The notes: generated by a model not told the origin, from the letters alone. Positions 26,016-35,365 are shown, counted from the stretch's first letter. The stretch is 64,000 nt of DNA from Hyphomicrobiales bacterium (GCA_900466945.1 UBNV01000006.1:248001-312000), one strand, 5' to 3'. Numbers and translations: made by a program.

Positions 26016-26978
26016 TTACAGCGTATAGGCGTAGTCCGCCGGCTGGAAGCGGTAGTGGTCACCATCGACGAAGATCCGGCCGAAGCTCGGGAAGGCGATG
26101 TGCGTGGCGGCGATCAGCATGTTGTCGGCCGAGACCATGTCGAAGATCCGGCGGCGGCTGGCGGCAGCCTGCGCGGGATCCATGTCGAAGGCGAACCCGA
26201 CATCCGGCTTCACGGCATGGATCGCTGCATTGTGCACGGTATCACCAACGATCAGCATCTGGTCTGCACCTGAGGCGACGCGCAGGATGCTGTGACCCGG
26301 CGTATGTCCGGCAGACAGGATCATCTCGACGCCCGGGAAGATCTCGCCATCCTTGGCCAGACGCGTGCGCGCCTCATAAGGCTTCAGCGCCTTGCGAGCG
26401 AGGTCGAACATCGGCTTCAGGCCGTCAGGGGCGTTGGACAGGGCGCCGTCATCCAGCCAGAACCCGGCTTCCTTCTCGTGCAGAACGAGTTCAGCATTCG
26501 GGAAGAGGGCCGCACCATCCGCGCCAATCAAGCCGTCGGCGTGGTCGGGGTGGGTATGAGTCAGGATCACGGCATCGATCTGGTCGGGCGTGATGCCGGC
26601 GGCTGCCAGATTGGCGATCGTACGACCAAGCGTCGGTCCAAACATCTGATTGGCGCCAATCCCGGTGTCGACGAGATAGGTCTTCTCGCCGGAATTGATG
26701 ACGAAGGCATTGACCGAGGTCGGCAGACTTTCGGTGAGGCCGGCCTGGTTGAGAATGCCGACGAGATCGGCCTTGTCGGCACCGGAGAAATTGTCGACCG
26801 AAAGTGGCGCATAGCCGTCAAGCAGGGCGGTGATTTCGAGGCTTCCGACCTTGCGGCGGTAGAAGCCCGGCGCCTGGACACCCGCAAGCGGTGCTGCGGC
26901 AAATGCCGAGGTGGAAAGAGCGGCGCCAAGGCCGGCGGCAGCCCCGGTCAACAGCAGGGAACGACGATTGATGAGCAT
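26016..26978 (-). CDS. exported MBL-fold metallohydrolase
   Basis: The 320-residue protein starts with a twin-arginine signal (NRRSLLLTGAAAG), cleaved near residue 28 (AFAAA). Zinc ligands are visible in THTHPDHADG near residue 135, AGHTPGHS near residue 225 and GDTVHNAA near residue 250. The Tat signal implies folding, with metal bound, before export to the periplasm. Relatives include lactonases and other hydrolases; the substrate is unknown. GGGAGATCTTCC sets the start; the open frame continues 75 residues upstream without a signal. The divergent OhrR-like regulator is the probable controller. Confidence 0.85.
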   Translation of the reverse strand: MLINRRSLLLTGAAAGLGAALSTSAFAAAPLAGVQAPGFYRRKVGSLEITALLDGYAPLSVDNFSGADKADLVGILNQAGLTESLPTSVNAFVINSGEKTYLVDTGIGANQMFGPTLGRTIANLAAAGITPDQIDAVILTHTHPDHADGLIGADGAALFPNAELVLHEKEAGFWLDDGALSNAPDGLKPMFDLARKALKPYEARTRLAKDGEIFPGVEMILSAGHTPGHSILRVASGADQMLIVGDTVHNAAIHAVKPDVGFAFDMDPAQAAASRRRIFDMVSADNMLIAATHIAFPSFGRIFVDGDHYRFQPADYAYTL

Positions 26979-27073
26979 GGAAGATCTCCCATTCGAGATA
27001 GAGTGGAGCACCATTTCCGTCGCACGGGTTCGCGCGCAATAGGTTGCACGAACATATCTGTCACGCGAGAGAT

Positions 27074-27083
27074 TTGTGCACAA
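27074..27083. promoter_or_regulatory. short palindrome in the MBL/OhrR-like divergent region
   Basis: TTGTGCACAA is a perfect 10-bp palindrome, and a related TTGCACGAACA lies 25 bases to its left. It lies between the two divergent genes and is a candidate operator for the MarR-type regulator. Confidence 0.35.
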
Positions 27084-27238
27084 GTCGTAATGTGATCTAG
27101 TATGGTCGAACTTGCTTTGAGGTTGCCTCTGTCGCATGGCGCGTCTTATACCACCTGCCGATGACAGGATGCTGTCAACGCAAGCGGTGAAGAAGTCGGT
27201 CATGAGAATGGCGCTGCATCGCGATCGAAAGGGATTTC

Positions 27239-27682
27239 ATGGCGGACAAGGATGACAAGGGCCTGGACCACCAGTTGTGCTTTGCCATCTATGCGACGTC
27301 GCTTGCCTTCACCCGTGCTTACCGCCCACTGCTCGAAGAACTCGACCTCACCTATCCGCAATATCTCGCCATGAGGCTGCTATGGGCCGAAGATGGCCTC
27401 ACTGTCGGGCAGCTTGCAGAACGCCTGGCGCTGGAATCGGGCACGGTGACACCGCTGATCAAGCGATTGGAACAGGCAGGCCTGGTGACCCGGTGCCGCT
27501 CACGCATCGACGAGCGCCAGGTCAATGTTCATCTGACGGAGAAAGGTGTCGGCCTGAAGCCGGTCGCCGATCAACTGAACGATGACGTCAAAGGGCTGGT
27601 CGGACCGCGTTTCATCGACGATGCAGCCTTGATCGAGACACTACAGGCACTGCGCAAGGTGCTGGTCGGCGACAGCCACTGA
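27239..27682 (+). CDS. MarR-family regulator, OhrR-like
   Basis: This 147-residue winged-helix regulator closely follows the OhrR pattern. LDHQLCFAIYATS has the conserved N-terminal Cys (residue 14) that senses organic peroxides. YRPLLEELDLTYPQYLAMRLLW follows, then ERLALESGTVTPLIKRLEQAGLVTR and the wing IDERQVNVHLTEKG. Oxidation of that Cys would release DNA. No ohr peroxidase gene is adjacent; the divergent neighbour is an exported metallohydrolase, so the target differs from the textbook case. It may act elsewhere as well. Confidence 0.85.
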   Translation: MADKDDKGLDHQLCFAIYATSLAFTRAYRPLLEELDLTYPQYLAMRLLWAEDGLTVGQLAERLALESGTVTPLIKRLEQAGLVTRCRSRIDERQVNVHLTEKGVGLKPVADQLNDDVKGLVGPRFIDDAALIETLQALRKVLVGDSH

Positions 27683-27701
27683 CCTGCGTTTTTCGCCGGG
27701 C

Positions 27702-28118
27702 TCATACGCCTCCGATTAAAGCCCCGATCGTCCCACCGACCAGAAGCACGATGCCGATGAGGAACGTCAGTGCCGCCCCCGGTCCGCGCGTCTTGGCATC
27801 AGCGTAATATTCGGCGGCGTAGAGCACACGCGCCGCCGTCCAGCCGAGGCCGAGCAGCCCGGCCAGCATGTCTGAAACGTAGAAACCGAAGATCCACAGC
27901 GCCGGCAGGAACAGAACAAGCTGCTCCACAGTGTTCTGCTGCACGCGAAAGACCCGCTCGAAATCGGCATTGCCGGTCGTCTTCGGCGCGTCGATGCCAA
28001 ACTTCTTCCGCGCCTGCCCCACTTTCAGGAGGAACCAGCAATAGGTGAGCAGGGCAGCAAATGTAGCGAGGATGGTGAAACGCATGATTTTCTCGGCAAC
28101 CATTTCGGCAGTAACCAT
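27702..28118 (-). CDS. MAPEG-family membrane protein
   Basis: The 138-residue protein has four hydrophobic segments and the MAPEG signature ERVFRVQQNTVEQLVLFLPALW near residue 55. Eukaryotic members are glutathione-dependent transferases or peroxidases of the membrane; bacterial members are mostly uncharacterised. The Glu-Arg and Asn-x-x-Glu residues that hold glutathione are present. Several in-frame Met codons occur in the first 12 residues, and none has a strong ribosome binding site. The gene converges with the OhrR-like gene, and a link to oxidative stress is only suggested by position. Confidence 0.82.
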   Translation of the reverse strand: MVTAEMVAEKIMRFTILATFAALLTYCWFLLKVGQARKKFGIDAPKTTGNADFERVFRVQQNTVEQLVLFLPALWIFGFYVSDMLAGLLGLGWTAARVLYAAEYYADAKTRGPGAALTFLIGIVLLVGGTIGALIGGV

Positions 28119-28282
28119 TGATTGGTAGGCGGCGTGTCACGATAAGGCAAGCAAGCAAGGTTACAGTCGTGGTGTGATCGTGAAGAGCGCCATGCTTGTC
28201 CGCCGGGAGCTTTTCCGCCATCATTTATTACCATGCTTCGCGGGCTGAAATCGCAACAGACGACGAGAAACGAAGAGACGTC

Positions 28283-28942
28283 ATGAGTACCGACCAGTTC
28301 AAGTTTGGCCGCGCCTACGACCTGCACGAGCTGGTCGCCGACGGGATCATCCATGGAATCGGTGTCGTCTTCGCGCTGGTCGGCGCAACCGCGCTCATCT
28401 TCTACGCCACCGTCTATTCCGACTATGCCAACATCGCCGCCAGCTGGATCTACGGCCTCGGCCTGATCATCTCGCTCGGCGTCTCCTTCACCTACAACAT
28501 GTGGCCGCATTCCCGCGTGAAGTGGATCCTGCGCCGCTTCGATCATTCCGCGATCTTCATCCTGATTGCCTCGACCTACACGCCCTTCCTCGTCCAGGGC
28601 GCAGATCGCCCGATGATCCTGGCGCTGCTGATCGGCATCTGGATCACGGCGTTTACCGGCATCTGGCTGAAATTCCGCTTTCCCGGCCGCTACGACCGCC
28701 TCGCCATCCTGCTATATCTCGGCATGGGCTGGAGCGGCGCGCTGGCCATGGGCCCGATCTCGGAAATCATTCCGGGCGTGACGCTGACGCTGATCATCGT
28801 CGGCGGATGCATCTATTCCGCCGGCGTCGTCTTCCATGTCTGGGAACGCCTGCGCTTCCAGAATGCGATCTGGCACGCCTTCGTCGTGACAGCTGCCATC
28901 GTGCATTATTCGGCCGTGTTTACGGCGATCAGCCTGGGCTAA
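28283..28942 (+). CDS. hemolysin III / PAQR-family membrane protein
   Basis: This 219-residue protein has seven transmembrane segments. The conserved polar residues of the HlyIII/PAQR family are visible: HELVADGIIHGIG near residue 12, RRFDHSAIFILIASTYTPF near residue 84, and WHAFVVTAAIVHY near residue 197. These His and Asp residues probably bind a metal in the membrane. The E. coli relative TrhA affects membrane fluidity; the name hemolysin is historical. The start at 28283 fits the family better than the upstream in-frame ATG. Confidence 0.88.
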   Translation: MSTDQFKFGRAYDLHELVADGIIHGIGVVFALVGATALIFYATVYSDYANIAASWIYGLGLIISLGVSFTYNMWPHSRVKWILRRFDHSAIFILIASTYTPFLVQGADRPMILALLIGIWITAFTGIWLKFRFPGRYDRLAILLYLGMGWSGALAMGPISEIIPGVTLTLIIVGGCIYSAGVVFHVWERLRFQNAIWHAFVVTAAIVHYSAVFTAISLG

Positions 28943-28965
28943 CGGGCGCTAGGTTTTCAGCCGAA

Positions 28966-29082
28966 CGTCATCCTCGGGCTCGTCCCGAGGATCTATTGAG
29001 TTCTGCTTCGGCCTCAACGCTTCCGCTCTGGTCCCACACATTCCACCGGCGGCAGATGCTCGGCACAAGGCCGAGCATGACG
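28966..29082. repeat. intergenic palindromic repeat element
   Basis: The element has inverted ends (CGTCATCCTCGG at the left and CCGAGCATGACG at the right). Each end is itself a hairpin: ATCCTCGGG/CCCGAGGAT around CTCGT (28970-28992), and GCTCGGC/GCCGAGC around ACAAG (29058-29076). This layout is that of the dispersed palindromic intergenic elements common in rhizobial genomes. It lies between two convergent genes, where it may also end transcription. Confidence 0.7.
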
Positions 29083-29099
29083 AGTGAGACGAAATCGCC

Positions 29100-29579
29100 T
29101 CAAATCTCCGTCAGCTTCGCCTGCTTTTCGAGGTGCTTGGCCACTTGGCCGGCGCCGATGCGGAAGCCCGCCAGCGTCACCGGAAAACTGAGCGCCAGCG
29201 AAGCACCAGCCAGCACCAGTGCCGCCGTCATGGGCGTCATGTCCATCTGGCCGGCCAGCATCTCAAGCTCTGCCCCGGTGATCCCGTTGATCATGACAAC
29301 GCCGACGAGGATCAGCCCGCCAAGCAGAACGGCGACGACCGCGAGCAGGGCGCACAGCTTGAGGCTCAGACCCCAGTTCGGGCGTGCCTTCAGCCGCTCG
29401 GCCACGAAGCTGCCGGCAGATGAGCCGGCGGCCATCAACACGGCCACATTGCCGGCCGATGACAGGCTGTCGCCCCAGCCATAGCTGTCGAGCGCCAGCA
29501 CCAGCAGATAGATGAAGATTTGCGCTGCGATGAAAACGAGGGTGTATCGGGTGAGGAGGCCGGGAAGAAGAGAGTTCAT
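29100..29579 (-). CDS. small membrane protein, ABZJ_00895-like
   Basis: The 159-residue protein has four hydrophobic segments (near residues 8-30, 42-58, 72-98 and 115-140) and a short charged C-terminus. The layout, with AGSSAGSFVAERLKARP after the second segment, resembles the uncharacterised ABZJ_00895 family. No catalytic residue or transport signature is seen. The gene stands alone, convergent with the HlyIII-type gene. Confidence 0.65.
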   Translation of the reverse strand: MNSLLPGLLTRYTLVFIAAQIFIYLLVLALDSYGWGDSLSSAGNVAVLMAAGSSAGSFVAERLKARPNWGLSLKLCALLAVVAVLLGGLILVGVVMINGITGAELEMLAGQMDMTPMTAALVLAGASLALSFPVTLAGFRIGAGQVAKHLEKQAKLTEI

Positions 29580-29712
29580 GCGCGCGTTTTCCGTCTGTGA
29601 TGGTCTTGCCTTTAACCCCTTGTTGCCCGATGTCTCGACGCGGCGAAGTATCGCCCGTCACACTCCTGTTCCGCTTGGCGGTTTTTCCGCTGGAAAATGC
29701 AAAAGCCCGATC

Positions 29713-30216
29713 ATGACCAATCCCATTCTGCGCGACGCCACCGAAGCCGACCTGCCGGCAATCCTCGACATCTACAATCACGCCGTTGCCGAGACCACCG
29801 CGATCTGGAACGAGACCCTGGTCGATCTCGGCAACCGAAAGGCCTGGTTCGAGGCCCGCCAGGCTCGCGGCTTTCCGATCCTTGTCACCGAAATCGACGG
29901 CCGCATCGCCGGCTACGCCTCCTATGGCGACTGGCGCGCCTTCGACGGCTTCCGCCAGTCGGTCGAGCACTCCGTCTATGTCGAGAAGGATTTTTACGGT
30001 CGCGGCCTCGGCAAGGCCCTGATGACGGCCCTGATCGAACGGGCGACACGGGGGGGCATCCACGTCATGATCGCCGCCATCGAAGCCGGCAACACCGGCT
30101 CCATCGCCCTCCACAGGAGCCTCGGCTTCCGCCTTGTCGGCACGCACCACGAAGTCGGCCAGAAATTCGGCCGTTGGCTGGACCTGACGATGATGGAGCT
30201 GAAGCTCGGGGAGTGA
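29713..30216 (+). CDS. GNAT acetyltransferase, phosphinothricin/methionine-sulfoximine type
   Basis: The 167-residue enzyme matches the Pat/Bar/MddA group. RDATEADLPAILDIYNHAV at the start, SVYVEKDFYGRGLGKALM with the acetyl-CoA loop near residue 100, and NTGSIALHRSLGFRLVGTHHEVGQKFGRWLDLTMM at the end are characteristic. Such enzymes N-acetylate glutamate analogues or methionine derivatives with acetyl-CoA. Native substrates in soil bacteria are probably methionine sulfoximine or sulfone rather than the herbicide. The start was set at MTNPIL on family grounds; an upstream frame is longer. Confidence 0.88.
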   Translation: MTNPILRDATEADLPAILDIYNHAVAETTAIWNETLVDLGNRKAWFEARQARGFPILVTEIDGRIAGYASYGDWRAFDGFRQSVEHSVYVEKDFYGRGLGKALMTALIERATRGGIHVMIAAIEAGNTGSIALHRSLGFRLVGTHHEVGQKFGRWLDLTMMELKLGE

Positions 30217-30373
30217 GGCTCCTGCCTTCAAGGGGGAGGTCGCCGCGACGCGGCAGGGGGGGCGGGAATCAGGTCTCACTAAATCCAGTGGAGCCGCGGG
30301 CTCGCACTTGACCCACCCTCTTTACAAACGCCGGGCCATCAGGATTTATCCTGTCTTTTGGCAGGAGACTTCA

Positions 30374-30997
30374 ATGACCTTCGAAACCTGGCTCGCCTTC
30401 GCCGCCGCCTCCGCGTTGCTCTTGATCATTCCGGGACCGACCATCCTTCTGGTCGTATCCTATGCGCTGGGCCAGGGCTGGCGCAGCGCGCTGCCCGTCT
30501 CGATCGGCGTTGCGCTTGGCGATTTCACCGCAATGACGCTGTCCATGCTGGGCGTCGGCGCAATTCTGGCGGCGTCGGCCACGGTTTTCACGGCACTGAA
30601 ATTGCTGGGCGCCGCCTATCTCGTCTATCTCGGCATCAAACTCTTCCGCGCTGGCGGCACGCTCAATGTCGAGCCGAAAACGGATGCCGCATCGACGGCA
30701 AGGATGATCGGTCACGCCTGGGTAGTCACCGCACTCAACCCGAAAAGCATCACCTTCTTCGTCGCCTTCCTGCCGCAGTTCCTCGACAGGCATGGCGACT
30801 TCTTGACCCAGATGGTGATCTTCGAGACCACCTTCTTGGTTCTCGCCTTTGCCAATGCCGCAGGCTATGCGCTCGTTGCCTCGCGCGCCCGCAGCCTGGT
30901 GCGCAGTCCCCGCGCAATCCGCATCTTCAATCGGACCGGGGGCACGCTTTTGATCGGGGCTGGTGTCGCCACCGCCTCGATGCGATCGGCCGCCTGA
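30374..30997 (+). CDS. LysE/RhtB-family amino-acid exporter
   Basis: The 207-residue inner-membrane protein has six hydrophobic segments. It carries the LysE/RhtB pattern: ALLLIIPGPTILLVVSYALGQGWR near residue 18, LLGAAYLVYLGIKLFR near residue 78, and WVVTALNPKSITFFVAFLPQF near residue 118. Members export amino acids, homoserine lactones or similar compounds by proton exchange. GCAGGAGACTTC sets the start. It is a single-gene unit; the substrate is unknown. Confidence 0.85.
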   Translation: MTFETWLAFAAASALLLIIPGPTILLVVSYALGQGWRSALPVSIGVALGDFTAMTLSMLGVGAILAASATVFTALKLLGAAYLVYLGIKLFRAGGTLNVEPKTDAASTARMIGHAWVVTALNPKSITFFVAFLPQFLDRHGDFLTQMVIFETTFLVLAFANAAGYALVASRARSLVRSPRAIRIFNRTGGTLLIGAGVATASMRSAA

Positions 30998-31011
30998 CCG
31001 AGATTGCAAAA

Positions 31012-31035
31012 GGGCGGACCTGAGAAGGCCCGCCC
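31012..31035. terminator. bidirectional hairpin between lysE-type and pfpI-type genes
   Basis: GGGCGG and CCGCCC pair around an imperfect 12-base loop. On the minus strand TTTT follows, which would end the PfpI-family gene. Confidence 0.5.
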
Positions 31036-31050
31036 CGGTTTTCGGTCGGA

Positions 31051-31734
31051 TCAGATCAGCGCCAACAGCGCCTTCGCCGCCTCTTCCGACGAGGCCGGGT
31101 TCTGGCCGGTTACCAGCTTGCCGTCGGTCACGACAAACACGGCCCAGTCGGCGCCCTTTTCATAGCGGCCGCCGCGCTCCTGCAGCATGTTCTCCACGAG
31201 GAAGGGCACGACCTGGGTCAGGCCCACTGCTTCCTCCTCCGAATTGGTGAAGCCCGTCACCTTGCGGCCGTTGACCAGCGGCTGGCCGTTTTTGCCCTGG
31301 ACGTGGCGCAACACGCCCGGCGCATGGCACACCGCGCCGATCGGCCGGTCCTTGGCCGCAAAAGCCTCGATTAGTGCGATGCTGTCCTTGTCTTCCGCCA
31401 GATCCCAGAGCGGACCATGGCCGCCAGGATAGAAGACTGCGTCGAAGTCATCCGGATCGATGTGTGACAGCGGCGTGGTCGAAGCGAGCAGCTGCTGCGC
31501 CGTCTGGTCGGCCTTGAACCGTTCCGTCGCTTCCGTCTGTGCGTCCGGCTCGTCGCTTTTCGGATCGAGCGGCGGCTGGCCGCCCTTCGGCGAGGCGAGC
31601 GTGATCTCGGCCCCGGCATCCTTGAGGACGTAATAGGGCGCTGCAAATTCCTCCAGCCAGAATCCGGTCTTCTTGCCGGTATCGCCGAGCTGGTCGTGAG
31701 AGGTCAGAACCATCAGGATTTTCATCTGTGTCAT
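31051..31734 (-). CDS. DJ-1/PfpI-family protein (type 1 glutamine amidotransferase-like)
   Basis: The 227-residue protein has GAVCHAPGVL near residue 133, with the nucleophilic Cys at the elbow followed by His. FYPGGHGPLWDL near residue 105 is typical of the HchA/Hsp31-like branch. The acidic residue expected near the start (GFWLEEFAAPYYVL) is present. Proteins of this branch act as glyoxalase III or repair glycated molecules; the exact activity is not certain. It lies 12 bases downstream of the NADP-dependent oxidoreductase gene and is almost certainly in its operon. Both would deal with reactive carbonyls. Confidence 0.88.
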   Translation of the reverse strand: MTQMKILMVLTSHDQLGDTGKKTGFWLEEFAAPYYVLKDAGAEITLASPKGGQPPLDPKSDEPDAQTEATERFKADQTAQQLLASTTPLSHIDPDDFDAVFYPGGHGPLWDLAEDKDSIALIEAFAAKDRPIGAVCHAPGVLRHVQGKNGQPLVNGRKVTGFTNSEEEAVGLTQVVPFLVENMLQERGGRYEKGADWAVFVVTDGKLVTGQNPASSEEAAKALLALI

Positions 31735-31745
31735 TCCTTCTTGTT

Positions 31746-32807
31746 TCAGTCTTGGGAGTAAAGTGGCAGTTGGTCATCCGGCCCGACGCGGATCACCCGC
31801 TTGCCGAAGCCTTCACCGCGCAACAGTCCGACAAAGGCGCGCGGCGCCTGTTCCAGCCCGTCGATCATCTCTTCGCGGTATTTGATCTTGCCGGCCTCCA
31901 CCCAGCCGTTCATCTCCTTGGCGAATTCCGGATAGAGAGGGCCGAAATCGTCGAAGACGATGAAGCCGCGCAGGGTGATCCGCTTCTTGAGGAAAAGGCC
32001 CATCAGCCAGCCTAGCCGATCCGGTCCATCGGGCAGCGAGGTCGCGTTATACTGGGCGACCAGCCCGCAGAGCGGAATGCGCGCGCCGGTGTTGAGCAGG
32101 GGAGCTACGGCATCGAAGACCTTGCCGCCGACATTCTCGAAATAGATGTCGATGCCATCAGGCGTCGCGCGTTTCAGTCTTTCGGCGAAGTCGCCGGTTT
32201 TGTAGTCGATGCAGGCGTCGAAACCGAGCGTGTCGACCACATGGGCGCATTTCTCCGCCCCGCCGGCAATGCCGACGACGGTCAGCCCGAGGATCTTGCC
32301 GATCTGGCCGACGGTCGCGCCCACCGGCCCCGACGCACCACCGACGACCAGCGTCTCGCCGGCCTTCGGCTGGCCGATCTCCTTCAGGCCCGACCAGGCG
32401 GTGAAGCCCGGCATGCCGGTGACGCCGAGCGCCCAGGACGGATGGCTCGGATTGGCGCCGAGCTTCGTCACGCCCCGGCCGTCGGACAGCGCATAGTCCT
32501 GCCAGCCGGAGAACCCGACCACCCAGTCACCTTCGCTGAAGCCGTCAAGCTTCGAGGTCACGACGCGCGACACCGTCCCGCCGACCATGGTGGCGCCGAT
32601 CTCGACGGGCGCCGCATAGGACGGCGCATCGCTCATCCGCCCGCGCATATAGGGATCGAGCGACAGGAAGACCGTGCGCAGCAACATCTGACCATCGCCG
32701 GGCTCGGGGACCTCAGTCGTCTCCAGCCTGAGCGTGCGGTCGTCGGGTTCGCCCTTGGGGCGCTCCGCCAGCACGAAGCGGCGATTGCTCGTGGTCGATT
32801 GCGGCAT
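31746..32807 (-). CDS. NADP-dependent oxidoreductase, zinc-free MDR (CurA-like)
   Basis: This 353-residue medium-chain reductase lacks the zinc site. It has LSLDPYMRGRMSD near residue 46, the NADP motif VVGGASGPVGATVGQIGK near residue 152, and FENVGGKVFDAV near residue 236. The family includes curcumin reductase CurA and alkenal/one reductases, which saturate conjugated C=C bonds. CAGGAGACATTCC fixes the start at 32807; the longer open frame has no such site. The DJ-1-like gene follows at 12 bases, so a carbonyl-detoxification operon is likely. Confidence 0.88.
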   Translation of the reverse strand: MPQSTTSNRRFVLAERPKGEPDDRTLRLETTEVPEPGDGQMLLRTVFLSLDPYMRGRMSDAPSYAAPVEIGATMVGGTVSRVVTSKLDGFSEGDWVVGFSGWQDYALSDGRGVTKLGANPSHPSWALGVTGMPGFTAWSGLKEIGQPKAGETLVVGGASGPVGATVGQIGKILGLTVVGIAGGAEKCAHVVDTLGFDACIDYKTGDFAERLKRATPDGIDIYFENVGGKVFDAVAPLLNTGARIPLCGLVAQYNATSLPDGPDRLGWLMGLFLKKRITLRGFIVFDDFGPLYPEFAKEMNGWVEAGKIKYREEMIDGLEQAPRAFVGLLRGEGFGKRVIRVGPDDQLPLYSQD

Positions 32808-33019
32808 GGAATGTCTCCTGGCTTGCAAACCCCGTCGCTGGGCGAGGCCTTCTGGAAAGGGCGCCGTCTGCCGGCCAATCCTGCATGCGATGCAGGAGCC
32901 CGCGGCGCCGATCATGAACCAGTCAACGGCACCCGCCATCCGTTGTTCCACGACATTCTGTCGCGGTCATGACGGCAGGGCCATTGTCGACCTCCCTCCT
33001 CAGGGAAGGGGAGGGTTGA

Positions 33020-33331
33020 GGCCATGCCACGACGATCGGCGCGCACCGTTTCGAGGCCCCGTTCAGCGACACGCCGGCGACCCCGGACATGGTCGCGACG
33101 GCGCGCCGCCTTGTTGACCAGTTCATTGCTGATCTCGAAGCTCGCGAAATCGATGTGACAAGTGATATCGGGCACAGGGCCCTGGACGTTGCCCAGCAGT
33201 TCGGGAAGATCGTCAACCACGCGGCAAAGCTCAATCTGGGCGATTGTTTCAGCTATGCTTGCGCCACAGTCGCGAAGTCCAGGATCGCCTATAACGTCAA
33301 TGATTTTGGCCACACAGATCTGGGTTGGTGA
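33020..33331 (+). pseudogene. vapC relic (PIN-domain toxin, C-terminal part)
   Basis: The frame from 33020, or from an ATG at 33089, encodes a short protein. It contains VAQQFGKIVNHAAKLNLGDCFSYACA followed by NDFGHTDLG. This is the C-terminal half of a VapC PIN domain, where the usual pattern is LNFGDCFAYALA followed by a DDFxxTD motif. The N-terminal third with the first catalytic Asp, and any vapB antitoxin, are missing upstream. I read it as a decayed toxin gene rather than a functional one. The flanks carry short G-rich repeats (near 32990 and 33335), which may have helped the deletion. Confidence 0.55.
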
Positions 33332-33367
33332 ACTTCCAACCTCCCCTTGAAGGGAGACTGGACATGC

Positions 33368-35227
33368 TCACCGCGGATAGGCCGTGATCACTTCGAGAAA
33401 CGCATCTCCATAGCGCTCCAGCTTCGCTTGCCCGATGCCGGAAATGCCGAGCATCTCATCCTCGTCCAAGGGGCGCTCGGTGGCGAGTGCGATCAGCGTC
33501 GTGTCGGGGAAGACGACATAGGGCGGCACGCCCTGTTCGCGGGCAAGCTCCATGCGCCTGGCCCTCAGTGCCTCGAACAGTTCCTGATCCGCCTGGTCGA
33601 GCCCCGCCTTGGCACTTGCCGCCCGCGCCGAAGACGAGCCCCGCGCCGCCTTGCCCGTCGTCGGACGGTCCTTGCGGAAACGCACCTCCACCTCGCGCTT
33701 GAACACGGCGCGTGCACTGTCCTCGAGTTTCAACGCGCCGAAGGCCGTATGGTCGACGCGCACGTAACCGGCCGCCAGCAGCTGGCGAAACACCGATTGC
33801 CAGGTCTTCGACGGCAAATCCTTGCCCACACCGAAGACCGGCATGTCGCAATGCCCGAAGCGCTGGGTCTTGTCGTTCTCGGTCCCGAGCAAGACGTCGA
33901 TCAGATGCCCGGTGCCGAATCGCTCGCCGGTCCGATAGATCGCCGCCAGCGCCTTGATCGCCGCGTCCAGTCCGTCCCAGGTCTCGACGGGTTTGAGGCA
34001 GGTATCGCAATTGCCGCATCCGCCCGCATGGCTCTCGCCGAAATGCTTCAATATGGCCTGCCGCCGGCAGCCCGGCGTCTCGCAGATGGCGAGCAGCGCA
34101 TTAAGCTTCGCCCGCTCCACCCGTTTGATCTCGTCGGCAGCCCCGCCCTCATCAATCATCCGCCCGCGCTGGATGACATCGGCCATGCCGTAGGCCATCC
34201 AGACTTCGGACGGCAGCCCGTCACGCCCCGCGCGGCCCGTTTCCTGGTAATAGGCCTCGACCGAACCCGGCAGATCAAGATGCGCCACATAGCGCACATT
34301 CGGCTTGTCGATGCCCATGCCGAAAGCGACGGTCGCGACGAGGCAGAGGTCTTCTTCCTTCAGAAAGGCATCCTGATTGGCATCCCGGACAGCCCGATCC
34401 ATGCCGGCATGATAGGGCAGGGCGCGGATGCCCTGATCGTCCAGCCAGGTCGCGATCTCCTCGACCTTGGCGCGCGACAAACAATAGACGATGCCGCTCG
34501 ACCCCTTGTGGCGCGACAGGAAGCGCAAGAGCTGCTGGCGCGGCTGGTCGCGCTCGACGATCTCATAGGCGATGTTCGGCCGGTCGAAGGAGGTGGTGAA
34601 CACCTCCGCATCGTGTAAGCCAAGCCGCTCGATGATGTCTTCCCGCGTATGCGGGTCGGCAGTCGCGGTGAGCGCCAGCCGCGGCACGCCGGGAAAAAGG
34701 TCCGTGAGTTTGCCCAGCTCGCGATATTCCGGCCGGAAGTCATGCCCCCATTGCGAAACGCAATGTGCCTCGTCGATGGCAAAGAGCGCGATCTCCACGC
34801 CCTGCATCATCTCGACGAAACCCGGCGTCGCCGTCCGCTCGGGGGTCACATAGAGAAAGTCGAGTTCGCCGCGATCGAGTGCCCGGCGGATCTCGACATA
34901 CTGCTCGCGCGACAGCGTCGAATTCAACGCCGCCGCCCGAACGCCCAAGCCTTTGAGCGCCTCGACCTGGTCGCGCATCAGCGCAATCAGCGGCGAGACG
35001 ACAACGCCCACGCCCGCCCGGCAAAGCGCCGGCACCTGGAAACAGAGCGACTTGCCGGCTCCCGTCGGAAACAAGACGACGGCATCGCCACCCGAAACGA
35101 CATGGGACACCACTTCCGCCTGGCGCCCACGAAAGGCCGGATAGCCATAGACGCGCTTCAACACGGCAAGCGGGCCTTCTTGGGCCTCGGCGGCGAAGAG
35201 CGGATCGGTGAGGGAGCGAGTCGGCAT
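33368..35227 (-). CDS. recQ: ATP-dependent DNA helicase RecQ
   Basis: The 619-residue superfamily 2 helicase has Walker A FPTGAGKS near residue 53, DEAH in [20 protein letters not shown] near residue 150, and the motif [11 protein letters not shown] near residue 330. The zinc-binding Cys set ([17 protein letters not shown], then CGNCDTC near residue 395) and a C-terminal HRDC domain (about residues 535-605) complete the RecQ architecture. It unwinds 3'-5' and serves recombination repair with RecJ and RecFOR. It is the full family length and stands alone. Confidence 0.95.
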   Translation of the reverse strand: MPTRSLTDPLFAAEAQEGPLAVLKRVYGYPAFRGRQAEVVSHVVSGGDAVVLFPTGAGKSLCFQVPALCRAGVGVVVSPLIALMRDQVEALKGLGVRAAALNSTLSREQYVEIRRALDRGELDFLYVTPERTATPGFVEMMQGVEIALFAIDEAHCVSQWGHDFRPEYRELGKLTDLFPGVPRLALTATADPHTREDIIERLGLHDAEVFTTSFDRPNIAYEIVERDQPRQQLLRFLSRHKGSSGIVYCLSRAKVEEIATWLDDQGIRALPYHAGMDRAVRDANQDAFLKEEDLCLVATVAFGMGIDKPNVRYVAHLDLPGSVEAYYQETGRAGRDGLPSEVWMAYGMADVIQRGRMIDEGGAADEIKRVERAKLNALLAICETPGCRRQAILKHFGESHAGGCGNCDTCLKPVETWDGLDAAIKALAAIYRTGERFGTGHLIDVLLGTENDKTQRFGHCDMPVFGVGKDLPSKTWQSVFRQLLAAGYVRVDHTAFGALKLEDSARAVFKREVEVRFRKDRPTTGKAARGSSSARAASAKAGLDQADQELFEALRARRMELAREQGVPPYVVFPDTTLIALATERPLDEDEMLGISGIGQAKLERYGDAFLEVITAYPR

Positions 35228-35365
35228 GTTCAGAGCTTTAGCCGACGAGGCAGGGCATGGCTACGGGCCGCTCAGGTTTCTCGGTGGAGAAGGCAAAGCC
35301 GGCCTTGTCAGACCCTCATCCTGGTGTGCCTCTTCACGCACTCCCAATGATCCGGATCCTCCCCG

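Noticed and set aside
27239-27682. Naming the MarR gene ohrR outright
   Set aside because: The Cys and pattern fit, but no ohr gene is next to it and related regulators exist, so the symbol was withheld.
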